Assembly: GCF_963678865.1 (NCBI RefSeq)
Contig: NZ_OY787459.1
Location: 4,179,001 to 4,243,000, forward strand
Source: Maridesulfovibrio sp.
GTDB lineage: Bacteria > Desulfobacterota > Desulfovibrionia > Desulfovibrionales > Desulfovibrionaceae
Length of the DNA stretch: 64,000 bases
Reading direction: 5' to 3'
Shown here: positions 34,061 to 42,147 of the stretch, one piece after another
Numbering within the stretch: position 1 is the stretch's first letter
Layout of the letters: every line of letters begins with the position of its first letter
Translations under genes and position numbers: made by a program
The notes under the pieces: model-generated
Databases searched by the model: none
The model's input: only the letters and a program-made list of their open reading frames with translations
What the model was told of the DNA's origin: nothing

Positions 34061-35767
34061 ATGTCAGAACATGTAGTTGTCATCGGTGCTGTTGCACTTG
34101 GTCCCAAGGCGGCCTGCCGTTACAAAAGAATAAGGCAGGATGCCCGCGTTACCCTCATCGACAGGGACGATATTTTCTCCTACGGCGGTTGCGGTATCCC
34201 TTACTTTGTTTCCGGTGATGTGTCCGAAGCCAACCAGCTTCGCACCACAGCTTTCCATATGGTCCGGGACGAGCCGTTTTTTAACGACATCAAGGGTGTA
34301 GAAGTTCTTTCTTCCACCGAAGTAACCAAAATCGACCGTGCGAACAAACAGGTTAGGATTAAAAATCTGAAGACCGGCGAAGAAAGCGAGCTTGATTATG
34401 ATAAACTCGTAATCGGAACCGGAGCTACTCCTCGCAAACTCGGCCTTCCCGGTGAAGACCTTGAAAATGTTTTCTATGTCGGCAATATGCACGATGCTGA
34501 AAAAATCAAGGAAGGCATCACCAAAGGGCAGTACGGTAAGGCTGTAGTTGTCGGTGCCGGTTTTATCGGTCTTGAAATGGCTGAAGCTTTTTCTGACATG
34601 TGGGGTATTGAAACCACAGTTGTTGAGATCTTTGACCAGATTCTGCCACGTATGTGCAGCCCTGTGCTGGCAAAAATGGGTCAGAAGCACATGGAAGAAG
34701 AGGGCGTTTCCTTCAAATTGGGCCAGACTGTTTCCAAAATCGAAGGCGACGGTAAGGTTGAGCGTGTAATAACCTCAGACGGCGCTGTGGAAGCGGATAT
34801 CGTAATTATTTCCGCTGGCGTAATACCCAACGACAAGCTCGCCCGTGAATGCGGACTTGATTGCAGTGAACGCGGCGGTATTCTCGTTGATGAAACAATG
34901 CGTACTTCCGATCCCCTGATTTTTTCAGGCGGTGACTGCGCAATTATCAAGAATGCTGTTGATGATTCCCCGTTGTTCCTGCCCATGGGTTCCATGGCAA
35001 ACAGGCAGGGGCGTATCATCGGCGGTAACCTGGCCGGACGCAATGATGTTTTTCCTCCGGCAGCTGGTTCCTGGTGTGTCAAGATTTTTGAACGTGCCAT
35101 GTCCGGTACCGGTATGAGTCTCGGGGCTGCCAAACAGGCCGGGTTCGATGCTGTCAGCGTTATGCTGATAATGGCTGACCGTGCCCATTTCTATCCTGAA
35201 AAGGACATGATGACCCTTGAGATGGTTGTTGATAGAGCCAGCCGCAGGGTTCTCGGTATTCAGGGGCTTTCGGCCGGAGGGGATGCCCTTGTGGGACGTA
35301 TTAATGCTGTTGCGGCAATTATGAAATATCAGCCTAAGATTGAAGATGTCAGCAATCTTGAAGTTGCATATTCCCCGCCGTTCGCATCAGCCATGGATGT
35401 TCTCAATGCCATTGCCAATATGGCAGATAACGCTCTTGCCGGTATGAACCACGGTCATGGCCCGGATATTTTCGCTCAGTATTGGGACGCGCGTGAAGGT
35501 GGAGAGTATTGCTTTCTTGATGTGCGTGAGCGCGCAGACGCCGAGCCTTTCCTCGAGAAATATCCCGAACACTGGCATAATATCCCTCAGGGAGAAATTC
35601 CCAAGAGGTATGAAGAGCTTCCCAAAGACAAAAAACTGGTGCTGGTCTGCAATACCGGCGGACGTTCTTATGAAGCCCAGATTATGCTTGATGCGTTAGG
35701 ATTTGAAGAAGTCCATAATATTCATGGCGGTATGGCAGTGATCAAAGCCTTCGGCGTGGATATTTAA
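34061..35767 (+). CDS. CoA-disulfide/persulfide reductase-type flavoprotein with C-terminal rhodanese domain
   Basis: The start is ATG 34061, eight bases after GAGG. The 568-residue protein has an N-terminal FAD fold (VVVIGAVALGPKAA), Cys44 in SYGGCGIPYF as the active-site cysteine typical of CoA-disulfide reductases, an NAD fold (AVVVGAGFIGLEMAEAF), and the FAD site DPLIFSGGDCA. A rhodanese domain fills about residues 465-568 with Cys530 in VCNTGGRS. The same architecture is known in NADH-dependent persulfide reductases that move sulfane sulfur from CoA persulfide. In a sulfate reducer it may handle polysulfide or CoA persulfides. It has its own terminator and no partner gene. Confidence 0.85.
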   Translation: MSEHVVVIGAVALGPKAACRYKRIRQDARVTLIDRDDIFSYGGCGIPYFVSGDVSEANQLRTTAFHMVRDEPFFNDIKGVEVLSSTEVTKIDRANKQVRIKNLKTGEESELDYDKLVIGTGATPRKLGLPGEDLENVFYVGNMHDAEKIKEGITKGQYGKAVVVGAGFIGLEMAEAFSDMWGIETTVVEIFDQILPRMCSPVLAKMGQKHMEEEGVSFKLGQTVSKIEGDGKVERVITSDGAVEADIVIISAGVIPNDKLARECGLDCSERGGILVDETMRTSDPLIFSGGDCAIIKNAVDDSPLFLPMGSMANRQGRIIGGNLAGRNDVFPPAAGSWCVKIFERAMSGTGMSLGAAKQAGFDAVSVMLIMADRAHFYPEKDMMTLEMVVDRASRRVLGIQGLSAGGDALVGRINAVAAIMKYQPKIEDVSNLEVAYSPPFASAMDVLNAIANMADNALAGMNHGHGPDIFAQYWDAREGGEYCFLDVRERADAEPFLEKYPEHWHNIPQGEIPKRYEELPKDKKLVLVCNTGGRSYEAQIMLDALGFEEVHNIHGGMAVIKAFGVDI

Positions 35768-35787
35768 GTATAAAAAAATGAATGCAG

Positions 35788-35820
35788 AACGCCGTCTTTT
35801 TAAAAGGCGGCGTTTTTTAC
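35788..35820 (+). terminator. Terminator of the flavoprotein gene
   Basis: AACGCCG-T-CTTTT pairs with AAAAGG-CGGCGTT and is followed by TTTTT. Confidence 0.75.
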
Positions 35821-36001
35821 TTTTAAATCAAAATGTTAGCGCTGGTTCGGTGTGGTGTGATAGATGGCTGCGCGGAGAAGTATTTTTTTAAATTTAGCGT
35901 TGCTATGGTTTTTTATTTATTTTATTGTATGCTGCATAAATTGAAAATAATTTGCTGGTCTTGGACCTGTTAACTATTCATTCTGCGCCAAGTGAGGGGA
36001 T

Positions 36002-36397
36002 ATGAGGTTTTTAATTATTGATGATGACGAAACCGTCCACATGTACTTGAGTAAACTTCTTTCGCCATATGCCCGCTGTGAGGCCGTGTTCAACGGAAAT
36101 GATGCCATTGATTTGTATAAGAAGGCACACGAAGAAAATGATCCGTTTGATACTGTGTTTATGGATATCCTCATGCCTGAAATGGACGGCCATGAGGCGA
36201 CCAAAAAGCTGCGTGCGCTGGAGAAGGATTTGGATATAAACGGTCCGGATGAATTCAAACTGGTCATGATCACCTCCCTGAAAGACACTAAGAATGTCAG
36301 TCAGGCCTTTTTTAAAGGCTATGCCAGCTGCTATATTGTAAAGCCGTTCAATAAGGTGCAGGTCATGAGTGAGCTGCGTGAGAATAATATTCTTTAA
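36002..36397 (+). CDS. Stand-alone response regulator receiver protein
   Basis: The 131-residue protein is a single receiver domain: FLIIDDDETVHMYL with the acidic pair, phospho-Asp in FMDILMPEMDG, the switch Thr in VMITSLKD, and Lys in YIVKPFNKV. There is no output domain, so it probably acts by protein contact or in a phosphorelay. Its sequence is not CheY-like around the FliM-binding face. No kinase is adjacent; the M20 gene is convergent. Confidence 0.9.
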   Translation: MRFLIIDDDETVHMYLSKLLSPYARCEAVFNGNDAIDLYKKAHEENDPFDTVFMDILMPEMDGHEATKKLRALEKDLDINGPDEFKLVMITSLKDTKNVSQAFFKGYASCYIVKPFNKVQVMSELRENNIL

Positions 36398-36422
36398 CTC
36401 TGAATATTCAATTCGGGGTGAA

Positions 36423-36453
36423 AAGCGGGGCCGTTTACGGCCCCGCTTTTTTT
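36423..36453. terminator. Bidirectional terminator between the receiver gene and the M20 gene
   Basis: AAAGCGGGGCCGT and ACGGCCCCGCTTT pair around a short loop and have T-runs on both strands. It serves two convergent genes. Confidence 0.8.
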
Positions 36454-37597
36454 ATAGAAGCTCGTCGATAACGGCTATAAAGAAGCTAGCTGCAACGGGC
36501 AGGATTTCGTCGTTGAAATCAAATCTGCTGTTGTGCAGCGCGGCTGAGTCGGAACCGTTACCGATCCAGACATAGCAGCCTTTAGTATGTTTCATGAAGA
36601 AAGCGTAGTCTTCAGCAGCCATGGATGATTCCATGTCAGTTACCACGTTTTCCGGGCCGACAACTTTTTCAGCGGCCTTCAGACCTATTTCCGGTACGGA
36701 GTTTACCAGCACCGGGTGTTTGCGGACATAATCCAGTTCCGCTTCAACCCCGTACATCACCGCAGCACCCTTTGCTACCTGTCCGATTGATTCCTGAATA
36801 AGATCCTGAACCTTTTCATTACATGTACGGACATTGCCTTGAACCATAACCCGGTCGGGGATGCCGTTGCGCATGCTTCCGCCATGAACCTGGGTTATGG
36901 AAACAACTCCACGCTCGTGGGAAGGCACTTTGCGGACGATAATGGATTGCAATCCCTTGATGATGTCCGCCACTGCGGCAAAGGGTTCGTTGCAGACGTG
37001 AGGCATGGAAGCGTGTCCGCTTTTTCCGGTGACATGGATTTCAAAGCGGTCTTCGGAGGCCATGCATGCACCGTTGTGGACGGCGATTTTGCCGGTTTCA
37101 AGTCCGGGCCAGTTATGGAAGCCGAACATGTAATCCACTTTATACTTTTCAAAGAAACCGTCTTCGATAACTTTGAGCGCTCCTTCGTAACCTTCTTCTC
37201 CGGATTGAAAAAGAAGCAGCACTGTTCCGTTGAAGTCACGGTGCTTTGACAGGTATGCCGCAAGTGCGATCAAAGAAACGCAATGACCGTCATGACCGCA
37301 GGCATGCATTTTGCCTTTAGTCTGAGACTTGTGGTCGAAGTCGTTTTCTTCATCCATCTCCAGAGCATCAATATCCACCCGGAAGGCCACTGTGGTGTCA
37401 CCTTCACCGCCTTTTACTTCGGCGACAACTGAATTAACCCCGCAGTCGGAATAGGGGATACCGTATTCGTCAAGCTTGGATTTAATCAGCTTTGCGGTTT
37501 CCACCGTATCCAGACCTACTTCTGGATTGCGGTGGATATTGCGGCGGAGTTCCTTCATTTCATCAAGAAGGGCAAGCACTTCTGAATTCAGGGCCAT
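36452..37597 (-). CDS. M20-family amidohydrolase (hippurate/N-acyl amino acid hydrolase type)
   Basis: The 381-residue protein has the M20D pattern: RRNIHRNPEVG, FRVDIDALEM, the metal site KMHACGHDGHCV, QSGEEGYEGA with the catalytic Glu, the dimerisation region VTGKSGHASMPH, and SMAAEDYAFF. These enzymes remove acyl groups from amino acids such as N-acetyl or hippurate forms. It directly follows two DUF3100-locus membrane genes, so it probably hydrolyses a compound they import. The exact substrate is unknown. Confidence 0.88.
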   Translation of the reverse strand: MALNSEVLALLDEMKELRRNIHRNPEVGLDTVETAKLIKSKLDEYGIPYSDCGVNSVVAEVKGGEGDTTVAFRVDIDALEMDEENDFDHKSQTKGKMHACGHDGHCVSLIALAAYLSKHRDFNGTVLLLFQSGEEGYEGALKVIEDGFFEKYKVDYMFGFHNWPGLETGKIAVHNGACMASEDRFEIHVTGKSGHASMPHVCNEPFAAVADIIKGLQSIIVRKVPSHERGVVSITQVHGGSMRNGIPDRVMVQGNVRTCNEKVQDLIQESIGQVAKGAAVMYGVEAELDYVRKHPVLVNSVPEIGLKAAEKVVGPENVVTDMESSMAAEDYAFFMKHTKGCYVWIGNGSDSAALHNSRFDFNDEILPVAASFFIAVIDELL

Positions 37598-38056
37598 CTA
37601 AATGTCTCCCATGAATTTAAGTACTCCCTGCGCGATGGCTGCAGAACCGATGTATGTGGATATCATGACAAAGAGGCTGACAATGACAATACGCCATCCA
37701 CTTTTTTTGAAGGTATCAAGATCCTTACCGATAGCGATACCTGCATAGGCCAGAATGGGAGTAGTCAGGGCCAGAAAGTGGACCTTGGCTACGTACGCGT
37801 TAATAGTTTCGGACAGAGGAAAACCCGGCAGGCTGACAATAACACCGTAAGTGATGACGAAAAGAACTGACGGGATTTTCTTGAATACGAACATGTTGGT
37901 GGCTACACCCGCAACGCAAATCAGGAGCAGGATACCCATACCGGGCAGAGCTTCAACAATATTATTGTTAAAACCGACGTGGTTGCCGATAAGGACCATT
38001 ATGCTCACCAGAACAAGAACGGCAGTGGATTCAATAAGGTTCTGCTGTTTAGTCAT
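37598..38056 (-). CDS. Small integral membrane protein, partner of the DUF3100 protein
   Basis: The 152-residue protein consists of about four to five hydrophobic helices, for example STAVLVLVSIMVLIGNHVGF and MGILLLICVAGVATNMFVF. Its start overlaps the stop of the DUF3100 gene by one base, and its stop abuts the start of the M20 gene. Such tight packing suggests a two-part transporter, which is inference. I cannot name the family beyond its company. Confidence 0.7.
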   Translation of the reverse strand: MTKQQNLIESTAVLVLVSIMVLIGNHVGFNNNIVEALPGMGILLLICVAGVATNMFVFKKIPSVLFVITYGVIVSLPGFPLSETINAYVAKVHFLALTTPILAYAGIAIGKDLDTFKKSGWRIVIVSLFVMISTYIGSAAIAQGVLKFMGDI

Positions 38057-38856
38057 TATAAGGCCTCCGGAGCAGTTTTGTATTTGAGTTTGTAGATGTA
38101 GTTGTAAAGCTTGTTGGACATGGGCAGTGCAAGAATCAGCGACATGTATACGCCGTCGATTCCGGAGAGGGTGTTACTTGCCACGCCGAATGCCTGAATC
38201 TGTTCAGCCATTGCGGGATATGCAGCACTGAGGCTACCCACGGATGCAGTCATCATACTTGCGCTGCCTACACCGGAAGCCATCGCCAGTGCATAGGGAT
38301 GGAAGATTTCAAAGGCAGCAAGGAACGAGGCCATCAGACCGAAAAAGATGGTTCCGAAAACAGTACCGCAGATATAGACGCCCATGACACCGCGCCCTTC
38401 GGCTGAATCGAGACCGTAAATATCGCCGATGAGGGCCACGTTGGGCTCTCTTGCTATGGAGTGGGCGGCACCTACTGCTTCACGTTTCAGGCCGAGGTAC
38501 ATGGCGATGGGTACACCGAAGATCAGGGTGGCTATGTTACCGAATTCCTGCAGAATAAGAGCGGGACCGGCTTTGAGGATTTCAAAAAACTTGGGACCGA
38601 CCAAGGTTCCGTAACGGGCCATAAGCAGAAGCAGGGTAAGTCCCACAAGGGTGCTGGCCTGAAACATGTCTTTTTCCTTCACGACCTTAAAGAATTTAGG
38701 GCCGAGGAAAATTCCGATAAACATTGCATAGAGCATGGGCAGCAGAACCAGTTTTCCCGGTCCCACCTTAAAAGTCATAATCCCTATGAATTCTGAAACG
38801 ACAACAAGGGCAAGGACCACAAGATGCAGTTTAATGTTTTTCACAGCTTCATTCAT
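38056..38856 (-). CDS. DUF3100-type integral membrane protein, probable transporter component
   Basis: The 266-residue protein has about seven hydrophobic helices and the conserved blocks LKREAVGAAHSIAREPNVAL, DSAEGRGVMGVYICGTVFG and MASGVGSASMMTASVGSLS. These fit DUF3100, a family found beside M20 amidohydrolases. With the overlapping 152-aa protein it probably forms the importer for the M20 substrate. A palindromic operator-like element lies about 90 bases upstream of its start. Confidence 0.7.
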   Translation of the reverse strand: MNEAVKNIKLHLVVLALVVVSEFIGIMTFKVGPGKLVLLPMLYAMFIGIFLGPKFFKVVKEKDMFQASTLVGLTLLLLMARYGTLVGPKFFEILKAGPALILQEFGNIATLIFGVPIAMYLGLKREAVGAAHSIAREPNVALIGDIYGLDSAEGRGVMGVYICGTVFGTIFFGLMASFLAAFEIFHPYALAMASGVGSASMMTASVGSLSAAYPAMAEQIQAFGVASNTLSGIDGVYMSLILALPMSNKLYNYIYKLKYKTAPEAL

Positions 38857-38946
38857 AAAAACACTCCGCTGATGCAGGCTGCGTTATGCAGCCTAAAAAA
38901 GATGTTGAAGAAAAAGCCTCTATAGGCTTGACCATAATTATATTTC

Positions 38947-38967
38947 GGACACGACATGAATGTGTCC
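38947..38967 (-). promoter_or_regulatory. Palindromic operator 1, upstream of the DUF3100-M20 operon
   Basis: GGACA and TGTCC arms are separated by 11 bases; the flanks TTTC and GAAA extend the dyad. A second copy with the same arms and length lies at 40345-40365. It sits in the 133-base gap between the regulator gene and the DUF3100 gene, about 90 bases before the latter, next to a TATAATTAT sequence on the reverse strand. Confidence 0.6.
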
Positions 38968-38989
38968 GAAATTGCGCCGAAAAAAACCG

Positions 38990-40273
38990 TTAAATCAACA
39001 GGCGAACCATTTTTTTAGGACGTCCAACCTGATTGGCAACTTCCTTGCCGTAGATTTCAGCATAACCGCTATCCAGAAACTTTTTCAACACCCTGCGTGC
39101 GCTGCGTTCCCCTATCCCGAGACAGGCAGCAAAGTCTGATGAGTCAAAGGTGTCTTTGCGTGTTTTATCCATCAACGATCTGATTTTATCCAGATAGCTG
39201 GGACTAATGCCTATTTTTTCCGACATTTCGAGCAGTTTTCCATCTACGACATGGGTACTGTACTCGAGTTCGTCTTCCTCACCGATAGGCCCGCGAATCT
39301 GGGGACCTTCAACAATAAACAGGCCTCCCTTATCGAGTTTTACTGCATTATCCAGAGCTTTGCGGGCCGATTTTTCGGCCTCAAAGGCAGTGGCTCCTAT
39401 ACCGATGCCGGAAGAAAAAATAATATTGCGCTCCCGTCCCCATGCCAGCAGTCTTTTAAAGTGTTCACGGTGAGGGGGGCTGTCTATCAGGCCGCGGGTA
39501 GAGAATATGACATGTTCCTCGGTCCCGAAATTGAAGAGACTACCCTGAATGGCGCGCACGTACTCAAGCAGCTCCAGATAAAATTTGCCACCGTTTTTCA
39601 TGTCGTCATACTGGTTGATTGAGTTTCGGGTAATTGATTTAAGCTTAATGAGCTGAATGGCAATTCCGGCGGAACGCAGACTTAAATTTTTAATTCGTCC
39701 GGTTAAACGGGTCAGGGAATCCTTGATTTGGAGCGTGCTGGCATAGAGCCGAAAAACCGGAAGTCCTCTCTTTTGAAGTTCGCTGTACACATACCCGAAC
39801 CCGGTGGCGATGGCGTCCACCTTGCCTGATTCATAAAGCTCGACGTGACGATCAAAATATTCCTGCTCGCTCAAGTGCAGCGCAAAAGGCATGGAGTGGA
39901 TATTTTCCAGTTCAACCCCGAATTCGCGCACAACTTCTACCAGAATATCATCGTTGACTACGTCAATGCTGAGCCTGCCGGATTTGATCCCTTTGCGGTT
40001 CATTTCCGAGAGAACACGTAACAGACTGTAGCCTCCGCGCTGAATATGCTCGTAGGGATTGGTTATGGTTCCGCGGGCTTTGGCTCCTTCCTGAACAGCG
40101 ATCCCTGTGAAGAGAGTTCCGTTTGTTTCGCGTTGGCATTGTTCGAGCACTTCCCACGAATCTTCGGCCCGTTCTCTCACATATGTGATCAGGGTGATGT
40201 CATCGCAGCATCTGGCTGTTGCTGCTTTTACTATTTCGATAGAGTCTGAAGGTCCGATACAGCCAATTTTCAT
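38990..40273 (-). CDS. Transcriptional regulator of the DUF3100-M20 locus, with degenerate cyclase-like middle domain and C-terminal winged helix
   Basis: The 427-residue protein starts MKIGCIGPSDSIEIV. Its first 200 residues look like a two-lobed ligand-binding domain of the PrpR_N sort (VDAIATGFGYVYSELQKRGLPV). The middle contains NIIFSSGIGIGATAFEAEKSARKALDNA-type sequence, which resembles the degenerate GGDEF-like fold of GTP cyclohydrolase III or CdaR relatives. Residues about 365-427 form a winged helix (SDFAACLGIGERSARRVLKKFLDSG, then RPKK). It lies upstream of the operon on the same strand, and identical-type palindromes precede both units, so self- and operon control is likely. The ligand may be the amidated substrate. 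The domain names are tentative. Confidence 0.7.
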   Translation of the reverse strand: MKIGCIGPSDSIEIVKAATARCCDDITLITYVRERAEDSWEVLEQCQRETNGTLFTGIAVQEGAKARGTITNPYEHIQRGGYSLLRVLSEMNRKGIKSGRLSIDVVNDDILVEVVREFGVELENIHSMPFALHLSEQEYFDRHVELYESGKVDAIATGFGYVYSELQKRGLPVFRLYASTLQIKDSLTRLTGRIKNLSLRSAGIAIQLIKLKSITRNSINQYDDMKNGGKFYLELLEYVRAIQGSLFNFGTEEHVIFSTRGLIDSPPHREHFKRLLAWGRERNIIFSSGIGIGATAFEAEKSARKALDNAVKLDKGGLFIVEGPQIRGPIGEEDELEYSTHVVDGKLLEMSEKIGISPSYLDKIRSLMDKTRKDTFDSSDFAACLGIGERSARRVLKKFLDSGYAEIYGKEVANQVGRPKKMVRLLI

Positions 40274-40708
40274 TGAAATACCTGATAGTTGTGAGGAGTA
40301 ATTCGATTACGATTTGCGTAATATTTTGAAAAAAAATCAATTAAGGACATGTCACAAATGTGTCCAAATAAGAACAGCCTGCCTGCAAGAATGTATCGTG
40401 TCAAGTTTGCCAATTTTGAATCTGTACGTTTGAATCTCGTTATTTGGCGGGTTTGACGGTGTTTTGCATTGTTAAACAGCGTACATAATACTTATTGGGC
40501 TATGGGGCTGTCTTTAAATTTCGTTTTGCGTAAAAAATATTTTTCGTATTTAAGTGTAATGAGGTTGAAATAAGTGTGGGTGCTCAGGTTGAGCCGAAAT
40601 CATGTTGTGTTTCTCAATAATTGACTGTTCAAATCAGAAGGATTTGTTGACCCGATTCCTGTGACAGGATAATTGTTTTAACAAATTTTTATGCCAAGGA
40701 GTTGCATT
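40274..40708. other. Intergenic region between the regulator and the lipoprotein gene
   Basis: This 435-base stretch is AT-rich. It holds operator 2 (40345-40365) near the regulator start. The rest shows several TTTGA-type stretches but no promoter I would commit to, no reading frame with coding character and no recognised RNA. Confidence 0.5.
40345..40365 (-). promoter_or_regulatory. Palindromic operator 2, upstream of the regulator gene
   Basis: GGACA and TGTCC arms are separated by 11 bases, as in operator 1; the right halves (AATGTGTCC or similar) are identical. It lies 72 bases upstream of the regulator ATG. Confidence 0.6.
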
Positions 40709-41095
40709 ATGTTGAAAAATAGAATTTTAGCTTTCTGCCTTGCCCTTGCAATGTGTGTTGCTATTTCAGGATGCGCGGCCATCGTTCTTGGCGGGGCTGC
40801 AGCAGGAGGTACGTATGTTTATGTGACCGGTCAGGCCAAGCAGAAATATAATGCCGATCTGGGCAGTACATATCAGGCTGCGCTTAAGGGGTGTCAGAGT
40901 CTTGGATTAAAGGTAGTGGATAAAAAGAAAAGACTTAGTGATGCTTCCATTAAAGCTGTAGATGTCGATAAGGATGTGTTTATCGATTTTACCTATGTAT
41001 CTACGAAAGTAACCGAAGTCACAGTGCGGTACGGTATACTGGGCGATGAAGTCGCATCGCGGAGGATACTTGCATCAATAAATAATAATTTTTAA
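40709..41095 (+). CDS. DUF3568-type lipoprotein
   Basis: The start is ATG 40709, eight bases after AAGGAG. The 128-residue product has a signal peptide ending in the lipobox ISGC, with the lipidated cysteine at about residue 22. A glycine/alanine-rich stretch follows (AIVLGGAAAGGTYVYVTG), as in small lipoproteins of the DUF3568 family. The rest reads as an alpha-beta domain (LGSTYQAALKGCQSLGLKVVD). The residue after Cys is Ala, which predicts sorting to the outer membrane. The function is unknown. Confidence 0.8.
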   Translation: MLKNRILAFCLALAMCVAISGCAAIVLGGAAAGGTYVYVTGQAKQKYNADLGSTYQAALKGCQSLGLKVVDKKKRLSDASIKAVDVDKDVFIDFTYVSTKVTEVTVRYGILGDEVASRRILASINNNF

Positions 41096-41121
41096 CTATT
41101 AATAGATAAAAGTATCACTTA

Positions 41122-41152
41122 GCATCCTGTCCCCGGACAGGATGTTTTTTTA
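41122..41152 (+). terminator. Terminator of the lipoprotein gene
   Basis: GCATCCTGTCC and GGACAGGATGT pair around CC, followed by TTTTTTT. Confidence 0.85.
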
Positions 41153-41162
41153 TGCCTCTATC

Positions 41163-41194
41163 CCCCCTTTTGCTGTCAGGTAAAAAAGGGGGGA
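41163..41194. repeat. Inverted repeat CCCCCCTTTT / AAAAGGGGGG
   Basis: The arms are ten bases with a loop of about a dozen bases. It may help end transcription of the small gene on the reverse strand, since TTTT follows on that side. Confidence 0.45.
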
Positions 41195-41247
41195 GTGACT
41201 TGCGAGTTCTTTTTTCAGGGTGAGAAAGAAAAAGAGAGTCGGTTTTT

Positions 41248-41427
41248 TTATTTATCAGCGCGAGCAGAGTCCATCTGGCGAAAATCAGCATTGAGGATGA
41301 AGGTGCGGTTTTCCTGAGTATTCCAGTTGTCGAGTGAGGTCATGATCAGTTCATTTTTGTCTTTGAGGTTAATGATCGGACAGGCCTTTTTATCGGTCTT
41401 TTTTTCCGAACGCTTGTTCTGCTTCAT
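41248..41427 (-). CDS. Small basic protein, function unknown
   Basis: The start is ATG 41427, five bases after GGAGG; another ATG at 41439 lies before that site and is unlikely. The 59-residue product has a lysine-rich first third (KQNKRSEKKTDKKACP) and then a hydrophilic part (TSLDNWNTQENRTFILNADFRQ). There is no membrane helix. The strong ribosome site supports it as a real gene. It stands alone between the lipoprotein gene and the phytase-like remnant. Confidence 0.6.
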   Translation of the reverse strand: MKQNKRSEKKTDKKACPIINLKDKNELIMTSLDNWNTQENRTFILNADFRQMDSARADK

Positions 41428-41439
41428 GACGTCCTCCAT

Positions 41440-41663
41440 GGGTTACGGTGTGGTTAGTCCTAGTAAGAAGATAACCTCTGCAAGCGAACAAAACAATGCT
41501 TGTTGATGAAAAAAATGGATAAAACCTGAATCTAACCGTTATTGCTGGATATTTTGTTTTTATGTTTATTTAATTAAAATTATTTACTTTTTTTGTCGTT
41601 ATGTCTGTAGTTGTATTTAATATAAGAGTATTCTTGATTTGTGATGTCCAGCTCAAACATAGT
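41440..41663. other. AT-rich intergenic DNA
   Basis: No gene, hairpin or clear promoter is seen here. It separates the small protein from the remnant and may hold the small gene's promoter on the reverse strand. Confidence 0.4.
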
Positions 41664-41968
41664 CAATGTGTGTTGTCGCGGTTGATTCTGTGGACTATCT
41701 CAACAGCTACGAGGTAGCCGGAGTCCGGTTCTCGGTACAAAGCCGCAGCGTCGGCATCATGTTTTACGGCAATAATTTTGCCTTGGGTGTCTGGTAACTG
41801 GCCGATTTAAGCATTGCGTTCAATTCCTTTGAGGGTTCCAGAAGGCTAATAGATCAACCTACCTTTGAACCGGAATCCCATATCTGATACAGCGAGGATT
41901 GTGCTGCGGTCATTGTTTACCAGCAGGTCATAGAATCCTCCGAAGGCGGGGTGTGGGCGTTGAGCCGT
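41664..41968 (-). pseudogene. Remnant of a phytase-like/esterase-like family gene (PF13449 type)
   Basis: The reverse strand contains two stretches with family signature in different frames. The first reads PAFGGFYDLLVNNDRSTILA then VSDMGFRFKGRLIY before an in-frame TAG at 41846-41848. The second reads HDADAAALYREPDSGYLVAV then EIVHRINRD. These match the phytase-like pattern FGG-x-S...AVSD-G...GR-Y and DAEAL...PDG-YLVA-E-HRI. The N-terminus and the rest of the C-terminal part are missing; at least one stop and one frameshift are present. It is therefore a decayed fragment of about 300 bases from a gene normally over 900 bases long. No mobile element is visible beside it. Family naming is by pattern memory. 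Confidence 0.6.
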
Positions 41969-42147
41969 TTTTTTAAAATTAAATTGTTTTGAATTATAAT
42001 ATATGCAGATCGCATGAAATTTAATTTAATTCGGTACACTTTTTGTATAGTGTATAAAAGGCTTGGTTTTGTGAAGTCGTAAGGGATTGTTGATATTTAT
42101 CCCGCGACATCCCCGCTTGAGGGAATATTAACCGGAGAACACAGAAA

